From contig CM019697.1 of assembly GCA_009760885.1 (NCBI GenBank), positions 33,631,096 to 33,695,095 of the forward strand: DNA of 64,000 bases, read 5' to 3'. The translations under genes and the position numbers were made by a program. Source of the DNA: Achatina immaculata (lineage: Eukaryota; Mollusca; Gastropoda; Stylommatophora; Achatinidae). This document shows positions 45,303-56,009 of the stretch, piece by piece; the stretch's first letter is position 1, and every line of letters starts with the position of its first letter. The notes beneath the pieces are model-generated. The model ran no database searches and was not told where the DNA came from. It saw only the letters and a list, made by a program, of their open reading frames with translations.

Positions 45303-45820
45303 GTATTTTCCTTAGGCATTTGTTTTAGTCTGACTAAATAATTATTTTGTAGAACAGTAGGTCACTGCATGGAGGGGGCCAAACAAACGAAGGGACATCG
45401 CGAACTTTTACACGGAGTTAAACAGAAAGTAAATGGCGATAACAGATACTGGGAAGACCACGTGATAATGAAAAACAACAAGAACAAATCAATATTTTAG
45501 CTGAACGCTTTCATCAGACAAGACAAAACAACGATTCCCCCTCCCCCCCTCCCCCCACACACACAAACACAAAATAGCTCTTCTCACTCCCATTTATTGC
45601 TTTTCCTCACCTTGCCATTCTCTTTCTATATTCATGTAGTACTTCGCTATGCACCTCCACTTGACCTTAGCGCGGTGGTTCACAACCTGTGATCTGCTGG
45701 GCATCATCAGATGGTCCATTGTGACGTTGTCTGTTTGATATAAGTGCAGTCTGTTATTTAAAATAATTAAAAATTACTGTTTACGTTTGAGATGTTGCTC
45801 TGTAGCTTATATGTAAGATA
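45303..45820. other. No gene recognised; C-rich patch
   Basis: A poly-C patch lies at 45539-45556. Nothing else is identified. Confidence 0.5.
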
Positions 45821-45884
45821 AAATCCCAGGTTCCATGCCAATTAAGGCATATTGGGAATATGGTGTTAGGCCCGTATTTTCAAA

Positions 45885-46075
45885 ACCTAGGACAAATTAA
45901 GGTTCTGGCAGGAAATCCGAACTATGTGGAGGAAAACGCATCGTAAACAACCAAGATTTGACAGGAACTATTAACAAACACTCTCCTGGATGGATGCTGC
46001 GGCATGCGGCAGACCATATATGGGGTTGTCCCGAATGCAGTGAAGCTGGAGTCTGAATTTTGAACTTGGAACTTT
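45885..46075 (+). mobile_element. RNase H-type LINE terminal fragment
   Basis: This is a sister of 43885-44080, inserted inside a SINE. It holds cgcatcgtaaacaaccaag and ggatggatgctgcggcatgc. Confidence 0.7.
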
Positions 46076-46229
46076 CAAAACGTCAGCACAGGAAAGTGTG
46101 ATGTGGTCAGTATCACGTCTGGCCGCATTTTACCTTCCCGGATTTCTTTGGTACCCTGTTTTTTGGAAGCTGGGTGGACTCCAGGTCCATTGTGATGTGG
46201 TGGTAGCAGAACATTTGTGTCCAAACATC

Positions 46230-46545
46230 GTGGACACAAAAAAAGAACAAATATATCCATACTACAAGAGCTTAATATTGAAGAAGGCTGGCTAGTAAAG
46301 AGGATTAAAGAGAGAAAACTTAAATATTTTGGACATATTAAACGTCATGATAATTTAGAGAAGACCGTATTGAAAGGATGCATAATGGGAAAAAGAAAGA
46401 GGAAGACCAAAACGAAGATGGCTGCAAGACATCGTTGACGATCTGCAAATGGATGCAGCAGCGGCAGGCCATCTTGCTCACAACCGAGAGGCCTACAGGA
46501 GTGCTGTTTGGGAGGCAAAGTTCCGCAAGGGACATGCAAATGAAT
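46230..46545 (+). mobile_element. LINE family B 3' fragment inside a SINE
   Basis: The open frame 46217-46438 encodes HKKRTNISILQELNIEEGWL and VKRIKERKLKYFGHIKRHDN. A frameshift near 46400 follows, then the HNREAYRSAVWEAKFRKGHA end. The string tggtagcagaa occurs at 46200-46211 and again near 46557, as expected of a target-site duplication. Confidence 0.85.
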
Positions 46546-46645
46546 GATGATTATGATGGTAGCAGAAAAGAAACATCCTCACTGCCGAGACTTGAACCCA
46601 GTACCACCGGATTAGTAGACTGAGGGCCTAACCTCTCAGCTTATA

Positions 46646-47339
46646 TGTATTTTTGAAAAATGGTCTTTGTATGTAAGAAAAAAAAGGCCGGGATTCACTG
46701 TTAAAACAACAGTTTCAGTTTTGCCACAGATTTTAATGACACTCATGACACTCATATCTCTCAGTGGAATATTTTATGCATGCACGCCTATTTATACATC
46801 ATTTGTAACGTTGAATGACGGATATGTCTTTTTTTCTTAGTCCGAACAACATCTTTAACGAGACTCGATACAGTATTGCGTCCACGACCTCAAGTCGTGA
46901 GCAGTGATTTCTCGCGGGACCTAGGACTTCCCACCTTCAATTTTTCGTCAGGTCGTCTTCAACCGGATTTTTCAGATGGATCAATCGGAAGTCAATTATC
47001 TGACCTTCTGTAAAATGTCGAAAGAAAACCCTAGGAAATATCATTTCGAATTCTGTCTAAGGGTGTCTATGTTCTAATAAAACAGAAATGCTTTAATGCA
47101 TAAAACATCACAGGCATCGTTAAAACTTGTCTTGATGTAGAATATAGGAAATTGATGAGGTTTGCGGACGGTATAGTGATAGAGTATAGTTTTGTGTGGT
47201 TTATCGAGATTAACTAAACAGTACTATAACCACCACTGTGCTGTTACTCGATGTCTGTTGTTGTTTCTCTATTAACATCACAGTATTTTATGTACTGCCT
47301 GATACTGTAAGAAACATCATCATCATCATCATCATCCAC
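46646..47339. other. No gene recognised
   Basis: This is unique-looking intron sequence with a short ATC run at 47318-47335. Confidence 0.5.
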
Positions 47340-47545
47340 TGATGTGTATAACATGGACGTCCAGTATAAAATAAACGCCAAGATGTATATAAAATAAACG
47401 GCCAAATGTTTATAAAATGAACGCCTAATTGTATGTAAAATGGGATGTAAATATGCGTATGAAGTAGTTGCCAAAATGTATGTAAAATGGACGCCAAAAT
47501 GTATATAAAACTGACTCCCGAATATATTTAAAATGGATGCCAGGA
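47340..47545. repeat. Decayed ~29-bp tandem repeat
   Basis: Imperfect units such as gccaaaatgtatgtaaaatg are present, related in wording to the 44580 array. Confidence 0.7.
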
Positions 47546-48240
47546 TAAGCATATAGCACACATATAATATACATATAATAAAGAGAAAAGCTATCGATCC
47601 GCTCCAAGCGTGTATATCATTGCAACTGTTCTCTTGCATTTCTGCTCTTTGTCTCTAACATTTGATTTATAATATATCTCCCAGTTTCCATTCTTTCTTG
47701 ATTCCATGAAACTATTGTCTGTCCTGGTTGTCTGTCCATTTTCATGCAAGTTCATGGCCAGCCAACACTGATTCAGCTCTTTCACTCTCATGAATTCTTC
47801 GGAATTGAAGGAAAGTTCAGCATAAATAGTTGAATAGAGTATAATGCATTAAAGCAAAAGGAAGAAAAGCCAGATTTATGACTCTTCTTGATCGTTTATG
47901 ATGTAAATCTGTAGCTGTGCCTCGAGGATGATTTGGACGGATTTTATTTTTTGTAGTTCCAGTAAAAGAATCCTTCTTGGGTCATGTCGTTAGGGCAACA
48001 GATGTATCACAGAAAGAGCCAGAAGTTGCGGAAAAAATGATTTTCAATATCGTCTTTTTTGCATTCTGGAATAATTCCAACACTTCTACTGCTTTTGCAA
48101 AAAAAAAAAAAAATTAGACATCTTTATTTTGTTCTTGGCTTGAAGGCCTTTCAGCTGAAAGATTGGTTGTTTTTTATAGTCTGTATATAAAGGTTGAGAG
48201 ATGAAGTATTCATGATATATAAATCACCCTGTCATCACGA
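47546..48240. other. No gene assigned
   Basis: A minus-strand frame at 47591-47791 (ELNQCWLAMNLHENGQTTRT then GNWEIYYKSNVRDKEQKCKR) reads protein-like, but I recognise no family and see no convincing splice signals. It may be retroelement-derived. Confidence 0.35.
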
Positions 48241-48249
48241 ACAGTGTCA

Positions 48250-48468
48250 TGGCTGGTCAAGACCCTCGGTGCTGACCTCCCGTACAATGCTGTTGTTACA
48301 TCAAACGCTGGACTCCCGTACAATGCTGTTGTTACATCAAACGCTGGTCTCCCGTACAGTGCTGTTGTTACATCAAACGCTGGATTCCCGTACAATGCTG
48401 TTGTTACATCAAACACTGGACTCCCGTACAATGCTGTTGTTACATCAAACGCTGGACTCAGGCTGAGA
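48250..48468. repeat. 36-bp minisatellite, 6 copies
   Basis: The unit has cccgtacaatgctgttgtta and catcaaacgctgga. Long frames exist on both strands because the period is divisible by three. Confidence 0.93.
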
Positions 48469-49056
48469 TTGAAGTGCTCCATAAGGTTGCGGAGCTTCTA
48501 AAGAAGCCTAACTCTTAGATTAGCTATGAGAATTGAAGAAGGTTTTTGTATTTCAGTTACAGTACGTGTGATGCATTCATTCTTCTTCATCATCCTCTCA
48601 AACATCGATGTAAGCATCACGTATAGTATTGGAGATCCTCTCTATTTTCAGAATAAGCAAACAGCTTCTCTTGTACAGGGATGAGACATGACCAGGTCTG
48701 CTGCCTGGTTGGGTTCTGTCGCTGGCATCTCTGGAGGATATGTTGTACTATCCGTGTCCCTTTATCATAGACACTAAGGCATATAGTGTGCTATGATATT
48801 GGCGCCATATATGCGACATTCACCATGACTTCAGCGTTTCTGTGCCTGCGTCACACGACAATCTCCACGACATAGCTGCCAAAAACCTTTATGTTTCTAT
48901 CACTAGGTACATAAATCAGCAGCTGAAGTTTCAAGACCCTATTTCTTATGGTTCACATTCTCTTACGGATCACATTATGTCACAACTCATATCCTGTTAC
49001 AACTCATATCCTTTCGCAGCTCATATTCTCATGTCTTTTTATTTATTTATTTACAG
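48469..49056. other. Intron sequence before exon 49057
   Basis: No feature is supported until the tttatttacag acceptor. Confidence 0.5.
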
Positions 49057-49203
49057 AAAAAGGACTCATATTCCGGCGGGAATCAGCTGAGAACAATGCT
49101 GCTGTCTCATGACTCTGACTCTGATATCATCAGTGACGCAAGTTGTATCTCAGACGTCATTCCTCTTGGAGTGTACAGAGGGACCAATGTGGTCATGAAA
49201 CAG
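49057..49203 (+). CDS. Receptor guanylyl cyclase exon: start of kinase homology domain
   Basis: The exon is 147 bases (49 codons), phase 0 at both ends, between tttacag and gtgagt. It encodes KKDSYSGGNQLRTMLLSHDS, then DSDIISDASCISDVIPLGVY and RGTNVVMKQ. The serine- and aspartate-rich run before the lobe matches the place where family members carry regulatory phosphorylation sites. GVYRGTNVVMK corresponds to the glycine-loop/beta-3 region, with Lys48 of the exon in the position of the VAIK lysine. The glycine-loop consensus is weak, as in known family pseudokinases. A decayed 36-bp repeat starts right after the donor. Confidence 0.92.
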
Positions 49204-49211
49204 GTGAGTTG

Positions 49212-49645
49212 TTTCAACAGATCGCAGACATTGGGAAGACTCAAGATTAAAAACAGATCGCAGGCATTGGAAACACTCAAGATTAAAAACAGATCGCAGG
49301 CATTGGGAAGATTCAAGATTAAAACAGATCGCAGAATTGGAAACACTCAAGATTAAAAACAGATCGCAGGTATTGGGAAGACTCAAGATTAAAAATAGAT
49401 CGTAGGCATTTGGAAGACTCAAGTTTAAAAACAGATCGCAGGCATTTGGAAGACTCAAGTTTAAAAACAGATCGCAGACATTGGAAACACTCATGATAAA
49501 AAACAGATAATAGACACTGGAAACATTCAAGATAAAAAACAAATCACAGACACTGGAAACATTCAAGATATAAAAACAGATCACAGACACTGGAAACATT
49601 TAAGATAAAAAAAAACAGATCGCAGACTTTGGAACCATTCGAGAT
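49212..49645. repeat. ~36-bp tandem repeat after a donor, ~12 copies
   Basis: Units contain acagatcgcaggcattggga and agactcaagattaaaa, more decayed at the right. No exon sequence is included. Confidence 0.88.
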
Positions 49646-50019
49646 AAAAAATGCTGGGATGGGATAAAGAACTCAGTGGTTCTCATATTTGTAACCGCTA
49701 TATCCTAGTCTGGCCTTTTTAAAACTTTTGAAGCAAGAACAATGAATTATAGAATGACTGACGAATGATGGTCAGTAGATCAAGAAATGGAAAGCATTTG
49801 AGTACGCAAACGTCTAATGTTAACAAAACACTGTAACATACATCATAGATACATTCCATCACGCCGTACTCTCCAGATGTTGGTATGGGGGGGGGGGGGT
49901 TGTTTCTTCAGAAGGTCTATGGCTGATGGTGTTCCTGGATTTAGGTCACCGATTAAATCCGAGAAGATAATAAAAGAGATAATAGCCTTTTGGGGTGAAT
50001 TTCTAATTTGGATCCTTGT
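49646..50019. other. No gene; poly-G patch
   Basis: A run of G lies at about 49888-49899. Nothing else is recognised. Confidence 0.5.
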
Positions 50020-50165
50020 CATTATCATCATGTGCCGTATAGGTGGGCGTTGGTGGTCATGCTTATCGGGAGATCTGGATCTTTGATGTTTTCTGTCAGC
50101 TCATTTGGCGACTTTTTGATGATCTCATTGAGTTCACGTTTCTCTTGGCCGTCCAGTTGCTGAAT
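50020..50165 (-). mobile_element. Diverged RTE-like LINE 3' end (family C-like)
   Basis: The left edge catgtgccgtataggtgggc resembles the family C end at 34786 (catgtgccgtgccgactggc). The rest aligns only loosely. Confidence 0.45.
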
Positions 50166-50167
50166 GG

Positions 50168-50412
50168 TTGCAGTATATTCGCCAGCTGGGTAATATTGGG
50201 GGTGTATTCGCCAGCGGGGGTATATTTGGAGTATATTCTCCAGCTGGGGTATATTGGGAGTATATTCACCAGCTGGAGTATATTGGGAGTATATTCGCCT
50301 GCTGGGGTATGTTAGGAGTATATTCGCCAGCTGGGTATATTGGGAGTATGTTCGCCAGCTGGGTTATATTGAGAATATGTTCGCCATCTAGGGTATATTG
50401 GGCGTATTATTT
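50168..50412. repeat. ~30-bp minisatellite, ~8 copies
   Basis: Units contain ttcgccagctggggtatatt followed by gggagtata. Frames of GVYWEYIHQLEYIGSI type are artefacts. Confidence 0.9.
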
Positions 50413-51000
50413 TAGAAACAAAAAACGTAAGCTTTATTGTTAAAAAAGCTGTTTTTTTAAATGCAAGAAAGAATATTTTAACGTTTTCTTTACTGGGGAG
50501 ATATTTTTGTTCAGTCACCATTAAAACTGATAAATATGTTAAAACTGATAAATATGAACACTTGTGAAATCAATCTGAATGTTCAAGAAAAATTATTTGT
50601 TTAATAAAAACAATGAAAGTTTCCTTCCAGTAATTACTTCTAGAACATTTTCCTCTTGGGCAATGAACTTTCTCAGCTTCTTTTAAGAACAAAATGCGTT
50701 TCTTTTCCAAAATCATAGTATATGTACCACAAATGATAGAAATGTTTGGAAAAGGAGCATTTTGCAGCGCGTCTAAAGAAAGTGTTGGCCTGAGTGGAGG
50801 TTTTGGAATCGGTGAGAACTGAAGGGGTTAAAAAGTTCCTAACTAATAAAATCAGCTCCCTGTTGTATATTTTAATTGGATGCCCGAGGATATTTGTAGA
50901 ACAGGGACTTGGTTTTATAAACCCGAGCAGCTTTGACTGGCTGTTTTGATATGAAGGATTTTCATTGAAGAGTTAAGGCAAACACTCAGATCTCTGGCTG
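50413..51000. other. No gene recognised
   Basis: This is intron sequence with no supported feature. Confidence 0.5.
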
Positions 51001-51011
51001 GCTCTTTGTAG

Positions 51012-51345
51012 TGAGTGAGAGAGAGAGAGAGACAAAGAGAGAGAGACAAAGAGAGAGAGACAAAGAGAGAGAGACAAAGAGAGAGACAAAGAGAGAGACA
51101 AAGAGAAACATAAACAGAGGTAAAGAGAGACAAAGGCAGGGAGAAAGACAGACAGAGAGACAAAGAGAGCCAGAGAGAGACACAGAGAGAAAGACAGAGA
51201 GACAGGGAGAGACAGACAGAAAGAAAAACAGAGTGACAGAGTGAGAGACAGAGAAGAACGAAAATAGAGACAAAGAGAGCCAAAGAAATATGGAGACAAA
51301 GAGAGGCACAGGGACAAAGAGAGACAAAGAGAGACAATGATAGAT
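51012..51345. repeat. (GA)n / (GACAAA)n purine repeat
   Basis: Units such as gagagacaaagagagagaca are present. Long minus-strand LSLSLC frames are artefacts. Confidence 0.93.
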
Positions 51346-52038
51346 GGAGCATTTTTCTATCTCGTTCCTACTTTTATAACTCTTATTCCAGCATGAGGCA
51401 TTAAAGCAGCTTTTAAAAAATTAACTGGATTCATATGATTTTGATCCGTAATCGACAAGTCATAATTTTAAACTGCCTCAAACGCTGCTATAAATAGACA
51501 TTGCATCATTTTCCGGTTTAAAAGAAAATTACAGCTTCACGGGATGGGGCGATCGTAACTACGAGTTGTACGTAAGTCGGATATTCGTAATTCGGGGATT
51601 GCTTGTATATATGTATTTGCTATCACTCTAGTGGGGCGTATAGTCATCATTTTACCCTAGAGAGATAAACTATGCTGTATGTACAAATTTAATAGTTCCT
51701 TCATGTACAGAAATGAATTTATATTGTTTTAAAGGTCACTCCTTTAGCAGTTAGTGTTTTGGCAAGGTGAGAGAGCAGTTCTATGTCTATCAGAATTCTG
51801 AATGTTGATTGGCAGTCTTTTTTATTTGATCCTAATATTATGGGATCGACTTGTTTGTCCTCTGCTGCTCTGCGGTGATGGTGTAAACAGATGAATACTA
51901 CAGTGTTCCCTTTGTCCAGGGGAGTACCCCAAGAAGATGAGACGATGTCCTTCCAGCGAGATACAATGTTTATAGTTTGTTTATCTGGTAATAAAAGCTG
52001 TATAGAAAGGAGTTGAGTTTATGTTTGTCATCCAACAG
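51346..52038. other. Intron upstream of exon 52039, with a stray repeat unit
   Basis: No gene is seen. At 51764-51789 a string equivalent to ggtgagagagcagttctatg appears. It is one unit of the donor array that lies downstream of the next exon. Confidence 0.6.
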
Positions 52039-52197
52039 TTGACAAGGAGGAATCTTGAGCTGACCCGAGCACTGAAGAAACAACTGCAGCTGCGCAAGGA
52101 GATGACACACGAAAACATCAACAGATTTATAGGTGCTTGCGTAGAGATACCGTACCTGTATATGGTGACACAGTTCTGTCCCAGGAGAAGCTTACAG
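52039..52197 (+). CDS. Receptor guanylyl cyclase exon: kinase homology N-lobe
   Basis: The exon is 159 bases (53 codons), phase 0 at both ends, after tccaacag. It encodes LTRRNLELTRALKKQLQLRK, then EMTHENINRFIGACVEIPYL and YMVTQFCPRRSLQ. The H-E/D-N-I/L-N-R-F-I-G-A-C block and the V-T-x-x-C-P-R-x-S-L-Q block are hallmarks of the receptor guanylyl cyclase kinase homology domain (alpha C to hinge). The last 15 or so exon bases plus the donor are the first unit of a tandem array running to about 52830. Confidence 0.96.
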
Positions 52198-52830
52198 GTA
52201 AGTCAGCAGTTCTATGTCTAGACTAGGAGAAGCTTACAGGTGAGTCAGCAGTTCTATGTCGAGGAGAAGCTTACAGGTAAGTTAGCAGTTCTATGTCTAG
52301 AATAAGCTTACAGGTGAGAGAGCAGTTCTATGTCTAGAAGAAGCTTACAGGTGAGAGAGCAGTTCTATGTCTAGGAGAAGCTTACAGGTAAGTCAGCAGT
52401 TCTATGTCTAGAAGAAGTTTACAGGTGAGTCAGCAGTTCTATGTCTAGACCAGGGTAAACTTACAGGTGAGAGAGCAGTTCTCTGTCTAGACCAGGGGAA
52501 GCTTACAGGTGAGAAAACGGTTGTCTGTCTAGACCAGTGTAAGCTTACAGGTGAGAGAGCAGTTCTTTGTCTAGACCAGTGTAAATGTACAGATGAGGGA
52601 GCAGTTCTATGTCTAGACCAGGGGAAGCTTACAGGTGAGAGAGCAGTTCTCTGTAATGACCAGTGTAAGCTTACAGGTGAGAGAGCAGTTCTCTGTCTAG
52701 ACCAGGGTAAGCTTACAGGTGAGAAAACGGTTCTCTGTCTAGACCAGTGTAAGCTTACAGGTGAGAGAGTAGTTCTCTATCTAGACCAGGTAAGCTTACA
52801 GGTGAGAGAGCAGTCGTCTGTCTAGATTAT
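52180..52830. repeat. Tandem array of exon end plus 5' splice site, 16 copies
   Basis: Each unit of 37-45 bases contains a form of gaagcttacaggtgagagag followed by cagttctctgtctagacca. Copy 1 includes the true donor. Fifteen of sixteen copies keep an intact cag/gt with gtaagt, gtgagt or gtgaga; one (near 52593) reads agatga. Reading from the exon through the first donor gives VSQQFYV and then a stop. Confidence 0.93.
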
Positions 52831-52887
52831 GAAAAGCTGAATAGATGGATGGATAAATGTGCGTGAAAGATGGACATGGACAGGTGA

Positions 52888-53275
52888 GCGTTAAGGATAG
52901 AAACTTGAACGTTAAAGATAGAAACTTGAGCGTTAAGGATAGAAACTTGAGCGTTAAGGATAGAAACGTGAGCGTTAAGGATAGAAACTTGAGCGTTAAG
53001 GATAGAAACTTGAGCGTTAAGGATAGAAACTTGAGCGTTAAGGATAGAAATGTGAGCGTTAAGGATAGAAATGTGAGCGTTAAGGATAGAAATGTGAGCT
53101 TTAAGGATAGAAATGTGAGCGTTAAGGATAGAAATGTGAGCGTTAAGGATAGAAATGTGAGCGTTAAGGATAGAAACTTGAGCGTTAAGGATAGAAACGT
53201 GAGCGTTAAGGATAGAAACTTGAGCTTTAAAGATAAAAATATGTGAGCGTTAAGGATAGAAACGTGAGCGTGAGT
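52888..53275. repeat. 21-bp minisatellite, ~18 copies
   Basis: The unit is gcgttaaggatagaaacttg plus a. Its period is divisible by three, which gives frames on both strands (VKDRNLS and LSLTLTF types). Confidence 0.94.
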
Positions 53276-53399
53276 AAATTGACATATGAGCATGATAGAC
53301 AGATTAGTGAGTGTTACAGACAAGTGAACGTGACAGACAGAAAAATGAGTGTGACAGAGAAGTGAGGGTGACAGATAGACAAGTGAGTGTGACAGAGAA

Positions 53400-53560
53400 G
53401 TGAGGGTGACGGACTTTACCTCTGTGATCCCTATTCAGTAGGCAGCAGATGGCATCAGCGTAAAGTAGAACAGGGTCTTAGCCAGCTATGGTTCACTAAC
53501 CCTGACATGAGCGTTCACCTTCGGGTCACTGACCACTGTCTGTTTTAGCTCGTGTGCTGA
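53400..53560. repeat. Dispersed repeat F, copy 3 (reverse)
   Basis: The reverse complement matches 38890-38990 through a gaaccatagctgg-like block. It is partial. Confidence 0.5.
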
Positions 53561-54118
53561 GTCTTCTCCCCTTATTAGATTTCTTAGGGAAGGTTTGATA
53601 AAGAACTTGTGAACTAACTGAAGTTAATGTTTGCTCCTGACGTTTGATTACTAAAACCAACGCACTTATTTGCTGCTTAGAAACCTGTGTAGTAAGATCT
53701 TTGAAAGACTTAAATGTGAGTTTGCCCAATAAATGTTCTTTCATGTGAAATAGAAAAAAAAAGTTTGACGGGGAATCGCAAATTAAGAAATAAGCTTGGC
53801 AACGTGCAGCCCATATTATGCGTCATATAATTATGTTCACGATCCAACAGGTTGGGCTTGCAGTAAATTTCTGTTACTTTAGTTTTGCAGGGGAAGATAA
53901 CTCCACCTTCAGCAGTTTCACGGCACAGCAAGAATACCTTCTGAGTCAAATAGTTTCCTCATCTGGGAGAATATACTACATGCTGCAAGCAAACAAACAA
54001 ACAAACAAATAAACAAACGAACGAACAAACAAAAGAACAAACAACGAACAATTAGCAAAATAAAAACCAACCAACCAAACACACAAACAGAACACGAACA
54101 AACAAATAACGAACAATT
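53561..54118. other. Unassigned; A-rich (AAAC)n patch at right
   Basis: An aaca/aacg-rich tract at 53985-54118 contains two copies of acgaacaatt. The second is part of the next LINE's target-site duplication. Confidence 0.5.
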
Positions 54119-55154
54119 TCATTCATTCATTCCTTTGCATGTCCCTTGCGGAACTTTGCCTCCCAAACAGCACTCCTGTAGGCCTCTCGGTTGTGAGCAA
54201 GATGGCCTGCTGCTGCTGCATCCATTTCCAGATCATCAACGATGTCTTGCAGCCATCTTCGTTTCGGTCTTCCTCTTTTTCTTTTTCCCATTATGTATCC
54301 TTCCAATACGGTCTTCTCTAAATTATCATGACGTTTAATGTGGCCAAAATATTTAAGTTTTCTCTCTTTAATCCTCTTTACTAGCCAGCCTTCTTCAATA
54401 TTAAGCTCTTGTAGTATAGATATATTTGTTCTTTTTTGTGTCCACGATATTTGGAGAACTCTTCTATAGCATTTACATTCAAAGGCATTTATGTGCTTCT
54501 CAGCTGTTTTGTTAAGTGTCCAGGTCTCACAGGCATATGTTGCGATGGGAAAGATGCATGCCCTTAAAAATCTTATTTTTGTGGTTCTGTCTGCTCCTCT
54601 CCACAGATTCTTATTTGTTTTACTTTCTGAAGAGCAATAGATGTCCTCCTTTTAATTTCCCTCATTGTATCTCCATTATAAGTTAGTAGTGATCCAAGAT
54701 ATTCAAAACTCTCCACTTCTTCCAGTTTTTCCTCACTGATACATATTTCAGTTGCCTTGTTTGTTTTGTCAGTTGTCATCACTTTAGTTTTCTTTGCATT
54801 AAGATAGAGGTTCTGCTCTTCGCTGTTCTTGCGGACTGACATAATTAGTTTTTCCATTCCTTCTTGTGTTGTGGACAGCAATACTGTGTCATCAGCATAT
54901 CTAATCTCTGGTATTTCATAACCTCCAACTGTTATGGCATCGTAATATTCTTTGTCTACATCTTCTCTAACATTCCTCATTATATTTTCAGTATACAAGT
55001 TAAATAAGTAGGGTGACAATATGCACCCCTGACGGACCCCTTGTTTTATGTCAAACCAAGTTGTTGTTTCACCATTTATTCTTACTGCTGCTTGTTGGTC
55101 TAAATACAGCAGTGATGTTAATTGTATCAAATGTTATTTATAAATGTTATTTAT
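54119..55154 (-). mobile_element. RTE-like LINE with partial RT, family B, TSD-flanked
   Basis: The minus-strand frame (54573-55130) encodes LTSLLYLDQQAAVRINGETT, GVRQGCILSPYLFNLYTENI and IRYADDTVLLSTTQEGMEKL (RT box YADD). After one frameshift near 54610 the whole C-terminal tail follows. A 15-base direct repeat, aaataacgaacaatt, lies at 54104-54118 and 55155-55169. At the 5' junction the target-like string aaatgttatttat is present twice. Confidence 0.92.
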
Positions 55155-55234
55155 AAATAACGAACAATTAGCAAAACAAAAAAAAAACCAACCAAACAAA
55201 CAAACAAATTAAAGCAGATAAACAAAAAAATGCT

Positions 55235-55680
55235 ATAAAAAATACTAAAATGCTATATTGAACCTATCTTGTTATATGGAAGTGAATCATGGACAATAGG
55301 CAAGTCTGCACAAAAATCATTGGAAGCAGCAGAAATGTGGTTTATTAGAAGAATGTTGCGAATCCCCTGGACAGCAAAAATAACTAATGAAGAATGTAGA
55401 AGAAGAGCTGGAGAGACAAAAAACCTTGTCAAAAAGATAAGAGAGAGACAATATACTTTCATAGGACATGCAATGAGAAGAGGGGGCATTGAAAATATTA
55501 TAACAACAGGAAAAATAGAAGGAAGAAGATCAAGAGGAAGACCAAGAGAAATGATACTGGACAGTCTGACGGGATGGTGTGAGAGGAGATCACCAACTGA
55601 GCTGATGGCATGCATGAAGGATCGCGTACTCTGGAGAAGCATAATAGCCAACGCCAGTCGGCACGGCACATGATGATGAT
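55235..55680 (+). mobile_element. RTE-like LINE C-terminal domain, family C, open frame
   Basis: A continuous frame encodes MLYGSESWTIGKSAQKSLEA, AEMWFIRRMLRIPWTAK, GETKNLVKKIRERQYTFIGH and RSRGRPREMILDSLTGWCER. It ends in MACMKDRVLWRSIIANASRH and an (ATG)n tail at 55671-55683. It is the best-preserved family C copy here but lacks the RT domain. It stands only about 80 bases from the oppositely oriented family B LINE. Confidence 0.88.
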
Positions 55681-55683
55681 GAT

Positions 55684-56009
55684 GAAACAAAAAAAAAGGA
55701 AAAAACCAGAAAAAAGAAACAAACAACATAAAACAAGAAACAAATGATCGAACAAAATAAGAAAGAAAGAAACAAGTAAACAAACAAAGAATACCAAACT
55801 TACAAACAAACAACAAAAAACAAATGAGCAGACACAAACATAAAGAAAGAAAGAAACACAAACAAAGGAATACAAACAGCGCACAAACACACAAAATCGA
55901 AGGGCAAGATTATATTTGAAGAGTAGGTGAAAAGGCGCACGTAACTATAAATAACGAAAAAAAGTGAGCAGAAACGAGAGTGACAGAAAAATAGATGATA
56001 AACAAGTAT
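55684..56009. other. A-rich low-complexity sequence
   Basis: Repeated aaacaaa and gaaacaa strings, with no gene. The large minus-strand frames here are Phe-rich artefacts. Confidence 0.7.

Larger units (their letters stand above)
45820..46645 (-). mobile_element. SINE family 1, split by two other elements
   Basis: The 3' part (45820-45885) holds gcatattgggaatatggtg. The middle (46080-46210) holds gatgtggtcagtatcacgtc. The tRNA-like head (46556-46645) has a GAGAGGTTAGGCC A-box and a GGGTTCAAGTCTCGG B-box on the minus strand. A LINE terminal fragment (45885-46075) and a family B LINE (46230-46545) separate the three parts. Confidence 0.75.

Noticed and set aside
48660..48800. Additional RNase H-type LINE tail
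   Set aside because: A few suggestive codons on the minus strand, but no motif or boundary strong enough to support it.
51540..51600. Edge of a MITE (cgtaagtcggatattcgtaa)
   Set aside because: The wording resembles common animal repeats, but no second end or copy is present in the window.
52857..53246. VKDRNLS repeat frame on plus and LSLTLTF on minus
   Set aside because: It comes from a 21-bp minisatellite inside a cyclase intron.
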